A stretch of 64,000 nucleotides of DNA from Enterocloster lavalensis (GCF_902364025.1 NZ_CABJCG010000025.1:14683-78682); one strand, 5' to 3'; counted from the stretch's first letter, positions 1-8,960 are shown. The notes: a model not told the origin generated them from the sequence alone. Numbers and translations are program-made.

Positions 1-59
1 CCATGATGAACGCCCTGTGCAACTGTGCACATCTCTTCTACTTCCTGTGAATAAATCAT
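1..59 (-). CDS. 5' end of an unrecognised gene (runs off window)
   Basis: A minus-strand ATG at 57-59 is preceded by a good Shine-Dalgarno (GAAAGGAG, about 9 nt upstream) and opens 19 codons, beginning MIYSQEVEEMC, before the window edge. The start looks genuine. The visible residues are too few to assign a family. It lies beyond the terminator of the PTS operon, so it is probably a separate transcription unit. Confidence 0.5.
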   Translation of the reverse strand, partial: MIYSQEVEEMCTVAQGVHH

Positions 60-189
60 GTGTTAAAACTCCTTTCAAAAATGAATTTAATCAAGTACAG
101 TGCCCTTTGTTAAATTTATCACATCATACTTATCTCCATTCTCTCACAAAAAGTGGCATTTTACAAGCAGTTTTTTCTTAATTCAACAT

Positions 190-226
190 AAAAATTGGGA
201 CAGGAAAATGTCATTCCCTGTCCCAG
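190..226 (-). terminator. Rho-independent terminator of the PTS/deglycase operon
   Basis: The 9-bp perfect inverted repeat TGGGACAGG (196-204) / CCTGTCCCA (217-225) is followed on the minus strand by a run of T residues. It lies 8 bp after the HPr stop codon, where this operon should end. Confidence 0.8.
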
Positions 227-233
227 CGTTATT

Positions 234-491
234 TTACAACTCTCCCAGCAGCGCGGTGATTTCCTGGCTGATCTCGTCCTCATCCTCGCCTTCCACACGG
301 ATCATAAAATCCTCCGCCTGCTTGATCCCCATCCGGATCACCATCAGAATCATCCGAGCATCCACCGGCTCCCCACCCTTTTTCTCAATGAAAATGCTGC
401 TCTTGGCCCGTTTGGCGATTCCTGCGAAGGCCGCCGCGGGCCGCATATGCAGCCCCAGCGAATCTTTTACATAAAAATCGATTTCCTTCAT
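234..491 (-). CDS. HPr-family phosphocarrier, PTS-dedicated
   Basis: An 85-residue HPr-like protein, the usual family length, which would pass phosphate from Enzyme I to the mannose-type EIIA of the same locus. The active-site histidine is H15 in LGLHMRPAA. The regulatory Ser46 segment of Firmicute HPr aligns with VDARMILMV (43-51), which has methionine (M47) in place of serine. HPr kinase should therefore not be able to phosphorylate it, and it is unlikely to serve CcpA-mediated repression. It is the last gene of the EIIB-EIIC-EIID-deglycase operon, 36 bp after the SIS gene, so I infer a pathway-dedicated carrier and not the general HPr. Assignment is firm; dedicated use is inference. Confidence 0.88.
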   Translation of the reverse strand: MKEIDFYVKDSLGLHMRPAAAFAGIAKRAKSSIFIEKKGGEPVDARMILMVIRMGIKQAEDFMIRVEGEDEDEISQEITALLGEL

Positions 492-527
492 TATTCCATC
501 ACATCCTTATTAATTTCTTTACTCGCC

Positions 528-1532
528 CTAATACTGTACCACTCTGTAGTATTTCCGCGTGTCAAAGCCAAGGCCCGTGGTCTCGTGCAGGCACGAGAAG
601 GTCAGGCCGCCGAAGATCATATTCAGGAACGCGGGCGTGAAGTAGGAACGGTATTCCTCCCGAATTCCCTCCATGGCAAAGTCCTTCATATCCACGATAA
701 TGTACTTCTTCCCGTAGTTTTTCAGGAAGCGCTCCACCCGCTCGTCCACGGATCTGGCACCGTCCTCATTTTTGACCAGAACCACCGCCGTGTCCTCGTC
801 CACAATCTCAAAGCAGCCGTGGAAGAACTCCGCGGAGTTCATGGCCTGTGTCTTGATGTGAAATACCTCCTCCACGGAGCAGGAGGAGAAGCGAAATGCC
901 TCGGGATAGCCCATCCCGCTGGACACGAACAGGATGTACGGCTCGTCCTTGTACTCCTTTGCGAATTTCCACGCCGTGGGCTCGAACACCTTCGCCGCCT
1001 CGTAGAGCGCCAGAGGCAGAGCCTCCATACTGCGGCAGAAGTCTTCATACTGCGGGAAATACCCCTTGTTGTGCATGAGGCGGAACATGAAGTAGTAAAT
1101 CTGCATGTAGCGGAAGGCGTTTACGTCCTCATCGATCCAGATTTTATAGGTGGATTCCAGATAAACCGGCGAGGTGTCGTTGCCCACGAAGGACACGGTG
1201 CGGATGCCTCGGCGGTTGCATTCCTGGATCAGCTCCACAGGCTCCTCGGCGTTCCCTGTCTTGGAGACCACGATCACCAGTGATTCCCTGGTCAGCTGCC
1301 GGTAATCCGCCACCTTCAGATCCGCGGCTTCCTCAGCGTAGGATGTGATATCCGTCAGTTTTTTCAGGATTTCCACAAAGGGCATCAGCATGCAAATGGA
1401 GCCGCCGGAGCCTGCGAAAAAGATATTGGAAAATCCTTCCTGGCAAATTGTGTCCGCCACCTGCTCAATGGTATTTTTTAAGGCAATATTTGCCTTTCCG
1501 TGCTCGTCGTAGTATTCTTTATTCTGTAACAT
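528..1532 (-). CDS. SIS-domain fructosamine-6-phosphate deglycase (FrlB/FraB/GfrF family)
   Basis: A 334-residue double-SIS protein. The first SIS domain shows GSGGS (41-45) and the phosphosugar loop SKTGNAEE (90-97). The C-terminal end, HETTGLGFDTRKYYR, is typical of the FrlB/FraB deglycases, which split a 6-phosphorylated Amadori product into an amine or amino acid plus glucose 6-phosphate. E222 and H238 are 16 residues apart, the spacing I recall for the FraB catalytic pair (Glu214/His230). The gene sits between EIID and HPr of a mannose-type PTS, as in the Salmonella gfr locus, so the substrate probably arrives as a 6-phosphate. Which amine (lysine, asparagine or another) cannot be read from the sequence. 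GlmS-like isomerase activity is less likely because no glutaminase domain is present. Confidence 0.85.
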   Translation of the reverse strand: MLQNKEYYDEHGKANIALKNTIEQVADTICQEGFSNIFFAGSGGSICMLMPFVEILKKLTDITSYAEEAADLKVADYRQLTRESLVIVVSKTGNAEEPVELIQECNRRGIRTVSFVGNDTSPVYLESTYKIWIDEDVNAFRYMQIYYFMFRLMHNKGYFPQYEDFCRSMEALPLALYEAAKVFEPTAWKFAKEYKDEPYILFVSSGMGYPEAFRFSSCSVEEVFHIKTQAMNSAEFFHGCFEIVDEDTAVVLVKNEDGARSVDERVERFLKNYGKKYIIVDMKDFAMEGIREEYRSYFTPAFLNMIFGGLTFSCLHETTGLGFDTRKYYRVVQY

Positions 1533-1561
1533 AATGATCTCCTCCTGTTACCTACTCAATA

Positions 1562-2371
1562 TTATAATAATCCAATGGCGCTTCCCACAAATCCAATCGC
1601 CAGTATTGCCAGCATAATCATACCGGTTTTCACATTTTTCTTAAGCGCCCCGTAAATAGCCCCGGTCGCCACTAACGGAAGCAGCTTGGGCATGATCTGG
1701 TCGCATACGGACTGGAAATTGACCACCGCGCCCTGCAGGTTGAGCTCCATGGGCGTGGTGATATTGACCATAGTCGCAATCATGGAGCCGATCACCATGA
1801 CGCCCAGGATCCCGGCGGAATTGGTCACGCGGTCCAGCAGGCCGGAAGCCGTCCATTTTTCCAGCAGCGAGCTTCCTTCCCGGTAGCCCAGAAACAGCCC
1901 GAAATAGCGGCACAGAATATTCGGGGTGTTGTAAAGGATCAGGAAGAACAGGGCTCCGAGGGGGCTGCCGCTCAACGCGAAGGACACGCCGATACCCGCA
2001 GATACCACCCGGAACACGCCCCAGAAAAAGGCGTCTCCGATTCCTGCTAACGGGCCCATGAGGGCGACCTTGATGGTGCTGATGGCCGAGGCGTCGAACT
2101 CGTCATTGTCCGCGTTCTGCTCCTCCATGGCCAGGGTGATGCCCATGATAAAGGGGATGGGAGCCGTGGCGCAGTTGAACGCGGCCATGTGCCGGGACAG
2201 GGCGTCGCACAGCTTGGTCTTGTTGTCCTTGTAAATCTTCTTCAGGCAGGGGAACAGGCTCCACGCATAGCCCAGGCCCTGCATACGCTCATAGTTCATG
2301 GAACCCATGATGGCAAACGAGCGCCAGAACACAGTCATCAGATCTTTTTTCGAGAGTTTTTCCCTAGCCAT
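1562..2371 (-). CDS. PTS mannose-family transporter subunit IID
   Basis: A 269-residue EIID-Man homologue, with the conserved N-terminal FWRSFAIMGSMNYERMQGLGYA and a C-terminal membrane anchor. Together with EIIC it forms the sugar-translocating membrane unit. Its ATG overlaps the EIIC stop codon (TAATG at 2369-2373), which indicates translational coupling. Substrate specificity is inferred from the adjacent deglycase. Confidence 0.92.
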   Translation of the reverse strand: MAREKLSKKDLMTVFWRSFAIMGSMNYERMQGLGYAWSLFPCLKKIYKDNKTKLCDALSRHMAAFNCATAPIPFIMGITLAMEEQNADNDEFDASAISTIKVALMGPLAGIGDAFFWGVFRVVSAGIGVSFALSGSPLGALFFLILYNTPNILCRYFGLFLGYREGSSLLEKWTASGLLDRVTNSAGILGVMVIGSMIATMVNITTPMELNLQGAVVNFQSVCDQIMPKLLPLVATGAIYGALKKNVKTGMIMLAILAIGFVGSAIGLL

Positions 2372-3129
2372 TATAAAATATCCTCCTCTATCTCAGCGTT
2401 TATTCCGCTCTGGTTGAACTGGAACACAATCAGGGCGATGGCCAGACCAATCACGGCGATGCCGGTGACCGGCACTCCCAGGTATGCGCTGACCGCAAAG
2501 CCCAGAATAAAGTACGGGATCATACCCTTCCCCATTGTCACCTGCATGAGAAGTGCAAAGCCCAGCGCAGGGAACAGTTTGGAGGAGGCGGCCAATCCGT
2601 TGGTGATCCAGGTGGGAATGATTTCCACAAAGGCATTTACAGCCTCGGAGCCGAACATAATGCCGCAGAAGCAGGGGATGAAGCCCAGGAGGAAGAACAG
2701 GGAAGCGCCGAACCAGTGAATTCTGGCCATGCCCTGCATATTTCCCTCAGCTGCATAAGCGTCCGCTTTAGGCATAAATCCGTTTATCAGCGTGCGGATG
2801 CCCACATTTATGTACTGGGACAGCAGCGCCACCGGAAGCGCCAGTGTCAGGGCCACCTCGATGCCCGCGCCCGAAAGAATCGCAAACGAGGTTCCCAGGA
2901 TGCTGCCTACGCCCACATCCATCATCGGCGTAGCTCCCACGCCGGATATTCCCATCCAGAGCAGCTGGAATTGTGCGCCCATCATAGCGCCCGTCTTAAT
3001 GTCGCCCAACACGATTCCTACCAGCACGCCTGTTACCAGCGGCTGGGACAGCTTAATTTCGCCCATCATCCGGCTCTCCCACTGGGATAGGGCGCCGATC
3101 AGGCCAATCAGCAAAGCGGTTCCAAACAT
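2371..3129 (-). CDS. PTS mannose-family transporter subunit IIC
   Basis: A 252-residue polytopic protein with the EIIC-Man signatures: LSQPLVTG early in the protein, GAQFQLLWMGISGVGATP, then alternating hydrophobic helices. It forms the permease channel with EIID. The start is supported by GGATGAGGAGG upstream. It is the second gene of the operon, 24 bp after EIIB. Confidence 0.92.
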   Translation of the reverse strand: MFGTALLIGLIGALSQWESRMMGEIKLSQPLVTGVLVGIVLGDIKTGAMMGAQFQLLWMGISGVGATPMMDVGVGSILGTSFAILSGAGIEVALTLALPVALLSQYINVGIRTLINGFMPKADAYAAEGNMQGMARIHWFGASLFFLLGFIPCFCGIMFGSEAVNAFVEIIPTWITNGLAASSKLFPALGFALLMQVTMGKGMIPYFILGFAVSAYLGVPVTGIAVIGLAIALIVFQFNQSGINAEIEEDIL

Positions 3130-3153
3130 CTTTTTATCCTCCTCATCCTATCA

Positions 3154-3624
3154 CTAAATCAATTCCTCCAGGCGGCGCTTCGTCTCGGAAGGCAGCTTGC
3201 GCACCTCCACCTCGGTTCCGGCCGCCTCGATCTCCTTTAACATGGCAATGTCTGAATCGTCCACGGCAACCAGCGTTGTGATGAAGCGTTTTCCATCCGC
3301 CATCCGCTGTCCGCCCAGGTTGACTGTCCTGATACAGCCGCTCTCCTTTACCAGCGTAAGAGCGTCCTTCACATTGTCCACCAATACAAGGCACTTGTGA
3401 TTGGAGGCTTCCAGCTTTTTGACTGCCTCGACCCCTTCCTTCACATCCCTGAAATACAGCTTGCAGCCTGCGGGCTTGCCTACGTTGTAGGCGACCTTGC
3501 GCATTTCATTCCCGGCCACGTCGTCATTGACAATCAGAATCACGCTGACCCCCAGCGCCTGGGTCCATCCATACGCTACCTGTCCGTGAATCAGGCGGTC
3601 GTCAATCCTTAAAAGTTTTACCAT
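3154..3624 (-). CDS. PTS mannose-family transporter subunit IIB
   Basis: A cytoplasmic EIIB-Man/Lev protein of 156 residues. The family phosphorylation site is visible as DDRLIHGQV, with the histidine about 10 residues from the N-terminus. I place the start at the ATG at 3622-3624, which gives MVKLLRIDDRLIHG, because GGAGGT lies 7 nt upstream. The frame is open 36 nt further but has no ribosome site there. It is the first gene of the minus-strand operon, 47 nt from a -24/-12 promoter. It receives phosphate from the EIIA encoded divergently at 6794. Confidence 0.93.
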   Translation of the reverse strand: MVKLLRIDDRLIHGQVAYGWTQALGVSVILIVNDDVAGNEMRKVAYNVGKPAGCKLYFRDVKEGVEAVKKLEASNHKCLVLVDNVKDALTLVKESGCIRTVNLGGQRMADGKRFITTLVAVDDSDIAMLKEIEAAGTEVEVRKLPSETKRRLEELI

Positions 3625-3670
3625 AGCATTTACCTCCAATCTCTTTTTTCGAGCGCTCACTTTTTATTAA

Positions 3671-3686
3671 TGCAATTTCCATGCCA
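3671..3686 (-). promoter_or_regulatory. Sigma-54 (-24/-12) promoter of the EIIB-HPr operon
   Basis: The minus strand reads TGGCATGGAAATTGCA. GG and GC are separated by exactly 10 nt, as in the TGGCAC-N5-TTGCW consensus. It lies 47 nt upstream of the EIIB start and beside a gene for a sigma-54 activator. Confidence 0.85.
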
Positions 3687-3817
3687 ACTTTTGATAATTG
3701 GATTTAAAATTGCGATTTTCTTTGTGTTTTAAGTGAAAGCTTCCTTATATTAAATTAAAAAGTCAAATATTTTTTCCGGCTGACAGGGGCTACCTGCCTG
3801 TCCGGCCGGTTTTTCGA

Positions 3818-3844
3818 CACTATCGAAGGAGATTTTCGACAGTG
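3818..3844. promoter_or_regulatory. Candidate upstream activating sequence for the LevR-type activator
   Basis: The inverted repeat CACTATCGAA (3818-3827) / TTCGACAGTG (3835-3844) matches at 9 of 10 positions, with a 7-nt spacer. It lies about 131 bp from the minus-strand -24/-12 promoter and about 136 bp from the plus-strand one. That is a usual enhancer distance and nearly symmetric, so one site may serve both promoters. Confidence 0.6.
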
Positions 3845-3980
3845 CTCCCGCTTTTATTATAGCTGAGGTTCTGCATTTTTGTGACAAAATATGGTTTATT
3901 TGTACATATTTCTTGTAAAAACCCGGGCGCTACGGTACATTATTAAGTAAAAACAGAGGGTATCCCGCCATGATTTTATT

Positions 3981-3996
3981 TGGCATAAAGATTGCT
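3981..3996 (+). promoter_or_regulatory. Sigma-54 (-24/-12) promoter of levR-EIIA
   Basis: TGGCATAAAGATTGCT has the invariant GG and GC 10 nt apart. It ends 29 nt before the activator ATG at 4026, which has GAAAGGAG as ribosome site. This predicts autoactivation of the regulator. Confidence 0.75.
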
Positions 3997-4025
3997 TATT
4001 ATATCCATGAAAGGAGAAAGCAGGA

Positions 4026-6797
4026 ATGGTGAAAGACAATATTCAGCAATACATCGCCGGAATCACCCTGGAATTTGACCGGTGTCAGGACATGTCTATA
4101 TACTCGGCCGAACAGATCGCCTCTGTTATGAAGCTGAAGCGCAATACGGTCAGCGGCTATTTAAATCAGCTCGCGGCGGAGGGCAGCCTGGTTAAAATCA
4201 ACTCCAGACCGGTCTATTTTCTGGAACGGGCCGCCCTGGAGCAGGCGCTGGGCGTTCCGGTTTATGCAGACAGCTTCTCCTCGCCGGAGGAGGTGAGGGG
4301 ATTAAAGTCCGAGGCCTGCGAGGAGCAGGATGTCTTTTCCTCGTTGACAGGCTCCCACGGCAGCCTGCGCCAAGTCATCAACCAGATGAAAATTGCCGTG
4401 AAATATCCCCCAAACGGCCTTCCGATCCTGATTCAGGGTAACACCGGCGTAGGAAAAAGCCATATCGCCCAGCTGGCCTGGCAGTATGCAGTCTCCCAGG
4501 GGATCCTGAAGTCCGACGCTCCCTTTCTGACCTTTAACTGCGCCCAATACTACAACAACGCAGAGCTGCTCTCTTCCAATCTGTTCGGCTACATAAAAGG
4601 GAGCTTCACAGGAGCATCCAGCGACAAGACAGGCCTGCTGGAGGACGCGGACAACGGCATCCTCTTTATGGATGAGGTTCACCGGCTGAGTCCTGAGGGG
4701 CAGGAAAAACTGTTTACCTTTCTGGACAAAGGCGTATTCCGGCGCATGGGGGAGACGAGTGGGTGGCGCACCTCCCGGGTCCGCTTCATTTTCGCCAGCA
4801 ATCTGGATTCGTCCAGCTATATGCTGCAAACCCTGTACCGGCGCATTCCCATCGTCGTAAAGATCCCGGACTTAAAGGACCGGGTGCGCGAGGAAAAGCT
4901 CCAGATGATCTACCTCTATTTTATCCGCGAGGCCAAAAATCTGGGCCAGCCCGTGCTTGTCAGTCGCACCGTACTCTCCGACATGCTGGAATTCCAGTAT
5001 GAAGGCAACATCGGCGAGCTGATCAACATTGTCCAGTATGTATGCGGAAACGCTCTGATCAACAGCCGGGACAGCCGCATCCGGGTTACCCGCGCCTGTT
5101 ATCCGGCCTATCTGCTGGCTCAGATTCCCACCCGTATGGGCGGATCGGAGCAGTCCGGCGAGATTGAAATCGCCCCCGACGCCCGGGTGAACAGCCTGGT
5201 GCGCCTGAGCGATCCCGGAGCATCCCTGGAGGACGAGTTCTTTTCCGGCCTTCTGCAGGCCTATCAGCTTGTAAAGACAGGCCAGACCGGACGGCGTCAG
5301 TTTGAGAGCGAGCTGGACTGGGTCCTAGACCGTTATCTGGACCAGCTGTATTTCCGCAAACAGAACTACGGCAAAGAGGATTTAAGCTACTTGGATCAGA
5401 TTCTGGAACAGGTCTTCCGGCAGATGGAATTCCAGTCCGGGGTGACGGTCGCCTCCGGGCCCCGTTTCAGCCTGGCACTCCATCTGACCTACCGCAGGGC
5501 CTGCCCCTGGGACGAGGCGGACGGCGGCAGAGAGCTCTACCAGCTGGCCCAGTACATAAGGGATGTTTACCCCGATGAAAGCCGCCTGGGCGAACAGCTG
5601 TCCGTGAACCTGCAGCAGCAGCTGGAACAGCGCTGTACCCAGAAGGACAAGCTGTTCTTTACCGTATTTTTCCGGAATATCCAGGTCAGAAGCTTTGTCA
5701 GCAGGACCCGTTCCCTGATCCTCTGCCACGGCTACTCCACAGCCAGCAGCATCGCCAACGTCTGTAACCGCGTTTTCAAGCTTCAGGTGTTTGAGGCAGT
5801 GGATATGCCCATGGATATCACGCCGGGAGAAGTGACGGATATCATCAATGAACATCTGCGGCAGATGGAGACAGGCCAGGAACTCCTGCTTCTGGTGGAC
5901 ACCGGTTCCCTGAAAGACATTTACCAGGAACTAGAAAATTCAGTCATAACCATCGGTGTTATCTCCAATGTCAGCACTGGGCTGGCTCTGGATATTGGAA
6001 ACAGGATCATCCAGCACGAATCCCTGGATAATCTGCTGGAGGCGTCCATCCAGAATAATCTGCCGGATTTCCGTATTTTCCGGCCTGCGACCCAGAAGCA
6101 GCGCTTGATTTTGACCACGTGCATGAGCGGGGAGGGCACTGCCCAGAAAATACAACACATGCTGGAGGAGGGATTTTTCGACGTTCCATCCCTGCGCATC
6201 CGGTCCATGGACTTCCATCACTTGAAAGATCCTGCGGTCCAGAACCGGCTGAAACGGGAATTTACGGTGCTGGCCGTGGTGGGAACAGATAACCCCCGCA
6301 TAAAGGACGTGCCCTTTATCTCCGTGGAACAGCTGATTCTCGGGCGCGACGAGGGAAGCCTGGAACATTTATTCGGGGACAGTCTGACGAAAGACCACAT
6401 GCAGCGCATCAACAACCGGCTGCTGGCGAATTTTTCGCTGGAAAACATGGTTGGGTCCATCACCATCATCGATGCCCGGGTACTGCTCCAGGACATAGAG
6501 GTTCTGATATCCCGCTTTGAGCGGTACATGAACCTGACCTTGCCCAACGACCTGAAAATCAACCTGTTTATCCATATCAGCGCCATGATGGAGCGCCTGG
6601 TTCGGGCCAACCCAATCCGGGAATACAGCGGGCTTGAGGAAATGAACCGGCTGAGCCCGGACTTTGCGGTCCTGTTCAAACGAGCATTTTCCATTATGGC
6701 CCAGAAATACGGTGTGGAAGTCAATGAAGAAGAAATTGGAATCATTTACGAAATAATCAAGAATGCCAATGAGGCAGAACAAGGAGGAATCTTATGA
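4026..6797 (+). CDS. LevR-type sigma-54 activator with PTS regulation domains
   Basis: A 923-residue regulator. Domains in order: N-terminal winged helix (about 1-70); AAA+ ATPase with Walker A GNTGVGKS (138-145), GSFTGA (192-197, the sigma-54 contact loop, GAFTGA in most relatives) and Walker B GILFMDE (211-217); a first PRD; an EIIA-Man-like domain with CHGYS (H568); an EIIB-Gat-like domain with TTCMSGEGTA (C699); and a C-terminal PRD with FIHISAMMERLVR (H850). The architecture is that of LevR/MtlR-like activators, which are switched by PTS phosphorylation. It is divergent from the operon it presumably activates and translationally coupled to EIIA by a 4-nt overlap. The family call is firm; the target is inferred from position. 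Confidence 0.93.
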   Translation: MVKDNIQQYIAGITLEFDRCQDMSIYSAEQIASVMKLKRNTVSGYLNQLAAEGSLVKINSRPVYFLERAALEQALGVPVYADSFSSPEEVRGLKSEACEEQDVFSSLTGSHGSLRQVINQMKIAVKYPPNGLPILIQGNTGVGKSHIAQLAWQYAVSQGILKSDAPFLTFNCAQYYNNAELLSSNLFGYIKGSFTGASSDKTGLLEDADNGILFMDEVHRLSPEGQEKLFTFLDKGVFRRMGETSGWRTSRVRFIFASNLDSSSYMLQTLYRRIPIVVKIPDLKDRVREEKLQMIYLYFIREAKNLGQPVLVSRTVLSDMLEFQYEGNIGELINIVQYVCGNALINSRDSRIRVTRACYPAYLLAQIPTRMGGSEQSGEIEIAPDARVNSLVRLSDPGASLEDEFFSGLLQAYQLVKTGQTGRRQFESELDWVLDRYLDQLYFRKQNYGKEDLSYLDQILEQVFRQMEFQSGVTVASGPRFSLALHLTYRRACPWDEADGGRELYQLAQYIRDVYPDESRLGEQLSVNLQQQLEQRCTQKDKLFFTVFFRNIQVRSFVSRTRSLILCHGYSTASSIANVCNRVFKLQVFEAVDMPMDITPGEVTDIINEHLRQMETGQELLLLVDTGSLKDIYQELENSVITIGVISNVSTGLALDIGNRIIQHESLDNLLEASIQNNLPDFRIFRPATQKQRLILTTCMSGEGTAQKIQHMLEEGFFDVPSLRIRSMDFHHLKDPAVQNRLKREFTVLAVVGTDNPRIKDVPFISVEQLILGRDEGSLEHLFGDSLTKDHMQRINNRLLANFSLENMVGSITIIDARVLLQDIEVLISRFERYMNLTLPNDLKINLFIHISAMMERLVRANPIREYSGLEEMNRLSPDFAVLFKRAFSIMAQKYGVEVNEEEIGIIYEIIKNANEAEQGGIL

Positions 6798-7216
6798 AAC
6801 ACTTTATTGTCGCAACTCACGGCTATTTCAGCCGGGAAATAATCAATTCGGCCGCTCTGATCCTGGGCGGCGGACTGGATATTCTCAGTCTCTGCATGTG
6901 CGAAACCACCACCGGGGATGATATCCGGGCCGCCCTGTGGCAGAAGCTGGACAGCTGTGCCCCGGACGACGACGTTATCATCATGGCGGACGTTCTGGGC
7001 GGGAGCATCTGCACCCTCTGTTCGGAATTCATGGCGGATCCCCGTGTCCATATCATAACCGGCGTCAACATGCCCATGCTTCTGACCGTTCTGGGCATGC
7101 AGGAATTCATGGACACGAAGAGCCTGATCGAGGAGTGCCTCCGCTCCGCTCGGGAAGGCGTCTGCTATGTCAATCAGCTGTCCTCCCAGGCTGCCGGGGA
7201 GGACGAGCTGCTGTAG
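6794..7216 (+). CDS. PTS mannose-family subunit IIA
   Basis: A 140-residue EIIA-Man protein with the phospho-accepting histidine H9 in IVATHGYFS and the conserved IIMADVLGGS and TGVNMPML segments. It takes phosphate from HPr and gives it to EIIB. It is encoded with the activator (ATGA overlap at 6794-6797), apart from its EIIBCD partners. Its phosphorylation state probably also informs the activator. Its stop codon directly abuts the stop of the convergent MATE gene, with no spacer. Confidence 0.92.
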   Translation: MKHFIVATHGYFSREIINSAALILGGGLDILSLCMCETTTGDDIRAALWQKLDSCAPDDDVIIMADVLGGSICTLCSEFMADPRVHIITGVNMPMLLTVLGMQEFMDTKSLIEECLRSAREGVCYVNQLSSQAAGEDELL

Positions 7217-8557
7217 TCATTTCCACCTGCGCATAATCCGCTGGTAATAAATAAAGAACACGATCCCCTTGATTATGCTGGAAATCGTCAGCGCCCACCA
7301 CACGCCGTCCAGTCCCAGAGCCGTGGTCCCCAGCACAATAGCCATGGGAATCCGCAGCGCGGTGAGGATAATGGTAATCACGGAAGCCTCCATGGTCCGC
7401 CCCAGACCGGACATGGCGCCCACGGTCATCAGCTCGATGCACATGAACATCTCGCAGACGCCCAGGATGCGCAGATAACTGGCCCCCGCCGGAATCACCT
7501 CCGGCTCATGGATGAAGATGCTGAAAATGGGCGTGGCGCCGAAAATCAACAGCAGGGAGGTGAAAATACCCCACACGAACATCAGCCCCGCCGCCGTGGT
7601 ATACCCCTTTTTCACGCGCTTTAAATTCCCCGCGCCGTAGTTCTGCCCGGTGAAGGCGTTGATGGCCGTGCCGAAGCCCTCGGCGGTCATCCAGGAAATG
7701 GCCTCGATCTGGCCGCCCACCCGCTGCACCGCCACGGCCGCGTCGCCCCAACTGGTCACAAACCGGGTGAGGTACATGGAGATGCTGCAATAGATCATAT
7801 CCTGGATCGCGGTGGGAAAACCGATCCGCACAATACTTTTAAAATGCCTGCGGGACGTGGGCTTCCAGATCCGCAGCTGCCTGGAGAGAATGGAATCCTT
7901 CCGCGCGGAGATCAGGAGCACCGCCAGCACCACCGCCTGAGCCGTCACCGTGGCGATGGCCGCGCCCGCGACGCCCAGCCGTGGAAACGGACCAAGACCC
8001 AGGATCAGCATGGGATCCAGGATCATGTTCAGAGCCAGACCCACGCCGTTGGCCAGAAACGGCGTTCTGCTGTTGCCCACCGCGGTGTACAGACCGGTCA
8101 TGGTCTGCCCCAGGTGTGAGAACACCAGCATGCCGCAGGCAATGCGCAGGTAAATGACCGCGTTAGCCACAATGGAGGCCGTGTTCAGATGGAAAAAACC
8201 CACCAGCTGCCAAGCGAACACGTTGGCCAGCACCGCGAAGGACAGAGCCATGGCGATTGCCAGCTGGGCCGCGCCCTTGCCGTACTCCACCGCCTCGTCC
8301 ACCTTACCCTCGCCGTAGGACTGGGCCACGCGGACCTGGCCGCCCATCTTGGCCATGGCCACTGCGCCGTTGAGCAGCCAGGTGTACATACCCGCCGCGC
8401 CCACGGCCGCCACCGCGTCGCTCCCCACCATGCCGATCCACGCCATGTCCGTCAGGCTGTACGCCGTCTGCACCATGGAGGTCGCCATGATCGGCACCGC
8501 CAGCTCGGTCAGAGAAGTCAAAATATTTCCATGAAGCAAATCGATGTTCCGTTTCAT
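7217..8557 (-). CDS. MATE-family efflux transporter
   Basis: A 446-residue protein with about 12 hydrophobic segments and MATE signatures in both halves (LAVPIMATSMVQTAYSLTD near the N-terminus; IGFPTAIQDMIYCSISMYL at the start of the second half). It would export cationic drugs or metabolites by Na+ or H+ antiport. It is monocistronic, convergent with EIIA, with AGGA about 10 nt before the ATG. The substrate is unknown. Confidence 0.9.
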   Translation of the reverse strand: MKRNIDLLHGNILTSLTELAVPIMATSMVQTAYSLTDMAWIGMVGSDAVAAVGAAGMYTWLLNGAVAMAKMGGQVRVAQSYGEGKVDEAVEYGKGAAQLAIAMALSFAVLANVFAWQLVGFFHLNTASIVANAVIYLRIACGMLVFSHLGQTMTGLYTAVGNSRTPFLANGVGLALNMILDPMLILGLGPFPRLGVAGAAIATVTAQAVVLAVLLISARKDSILSRQLRIWKPTSRRHFKSIVRIGFPTAIQDMIYCSISMYLTRFVTSWGDAAVAVQRVGGQIEAISWMTAEGFGTAINAFTGQNYGAGNLKRVKKGYTTAAGLMFVWGIFTSLLLIFGATPIFSIFIHEPEVIPAGASYLRILGVCEMFMCIELMTVGAMSGLGRTMEASVITIILTALRIPMAIVLGTTALGLDGVWWALTISSIIKGIVFFIYYQRIMRRWK

Positions 8558-8641
8558 CCAATCACGTCCTGCTTTTCAGATTTATCTCACATTTAAATAG
8601 CGCCCTTGAAAAAGGCCGCTATGTATAGTGTATCATAGAAA

Positions 8642-8881
8642 ATGGGAAATTGGAACCCCGCGGGGCGGGATTATCTTAAGGCGTTACGGGAAATAAGGCA
8701 GGTACCTGACCGTAAAAATATGCTTTTCTATTTTATCAAAAATCCTCCAGAAGGAATGACACCCAAACTGGTCAAGGACATGACCGACTCTGATTTATTG
8801 GAGATACATTACTTTTTAATTGAAGACGATGACCGCGACAATGATGAATTGGAAGAAGGGTCCTATATCAACCTGTTCTAA
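8642..8881 (+). CDS. Small hypothetical ORF, doubtful
   Basis: A 79-codon ORF with an acidic C-terminus (EDDDRDNDELEEGS). No Shine-Dalgarno precedes the first ATG, and I recognise no family. It lies in a low-content stretch between the MATE gene and a decayed ORF. It could be real with an internal start or a chance ORF. Confidence 0.3.
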   Translation: MGNWNPAGRDYLKALREIRQVPDRKNMLFYFIKNPPEGMTPKLVKDMTDSDLLEIHYFLIEDDDRDNDELEEGSYINLF

Positions 8882-8960
8882 TCACCTTCCATTTTCTATG
8901 CCCCGCTTCGGCAGGTCTATTAGTTTACATAACTTTATTTTGGTGAGGACTTTCCTAATT

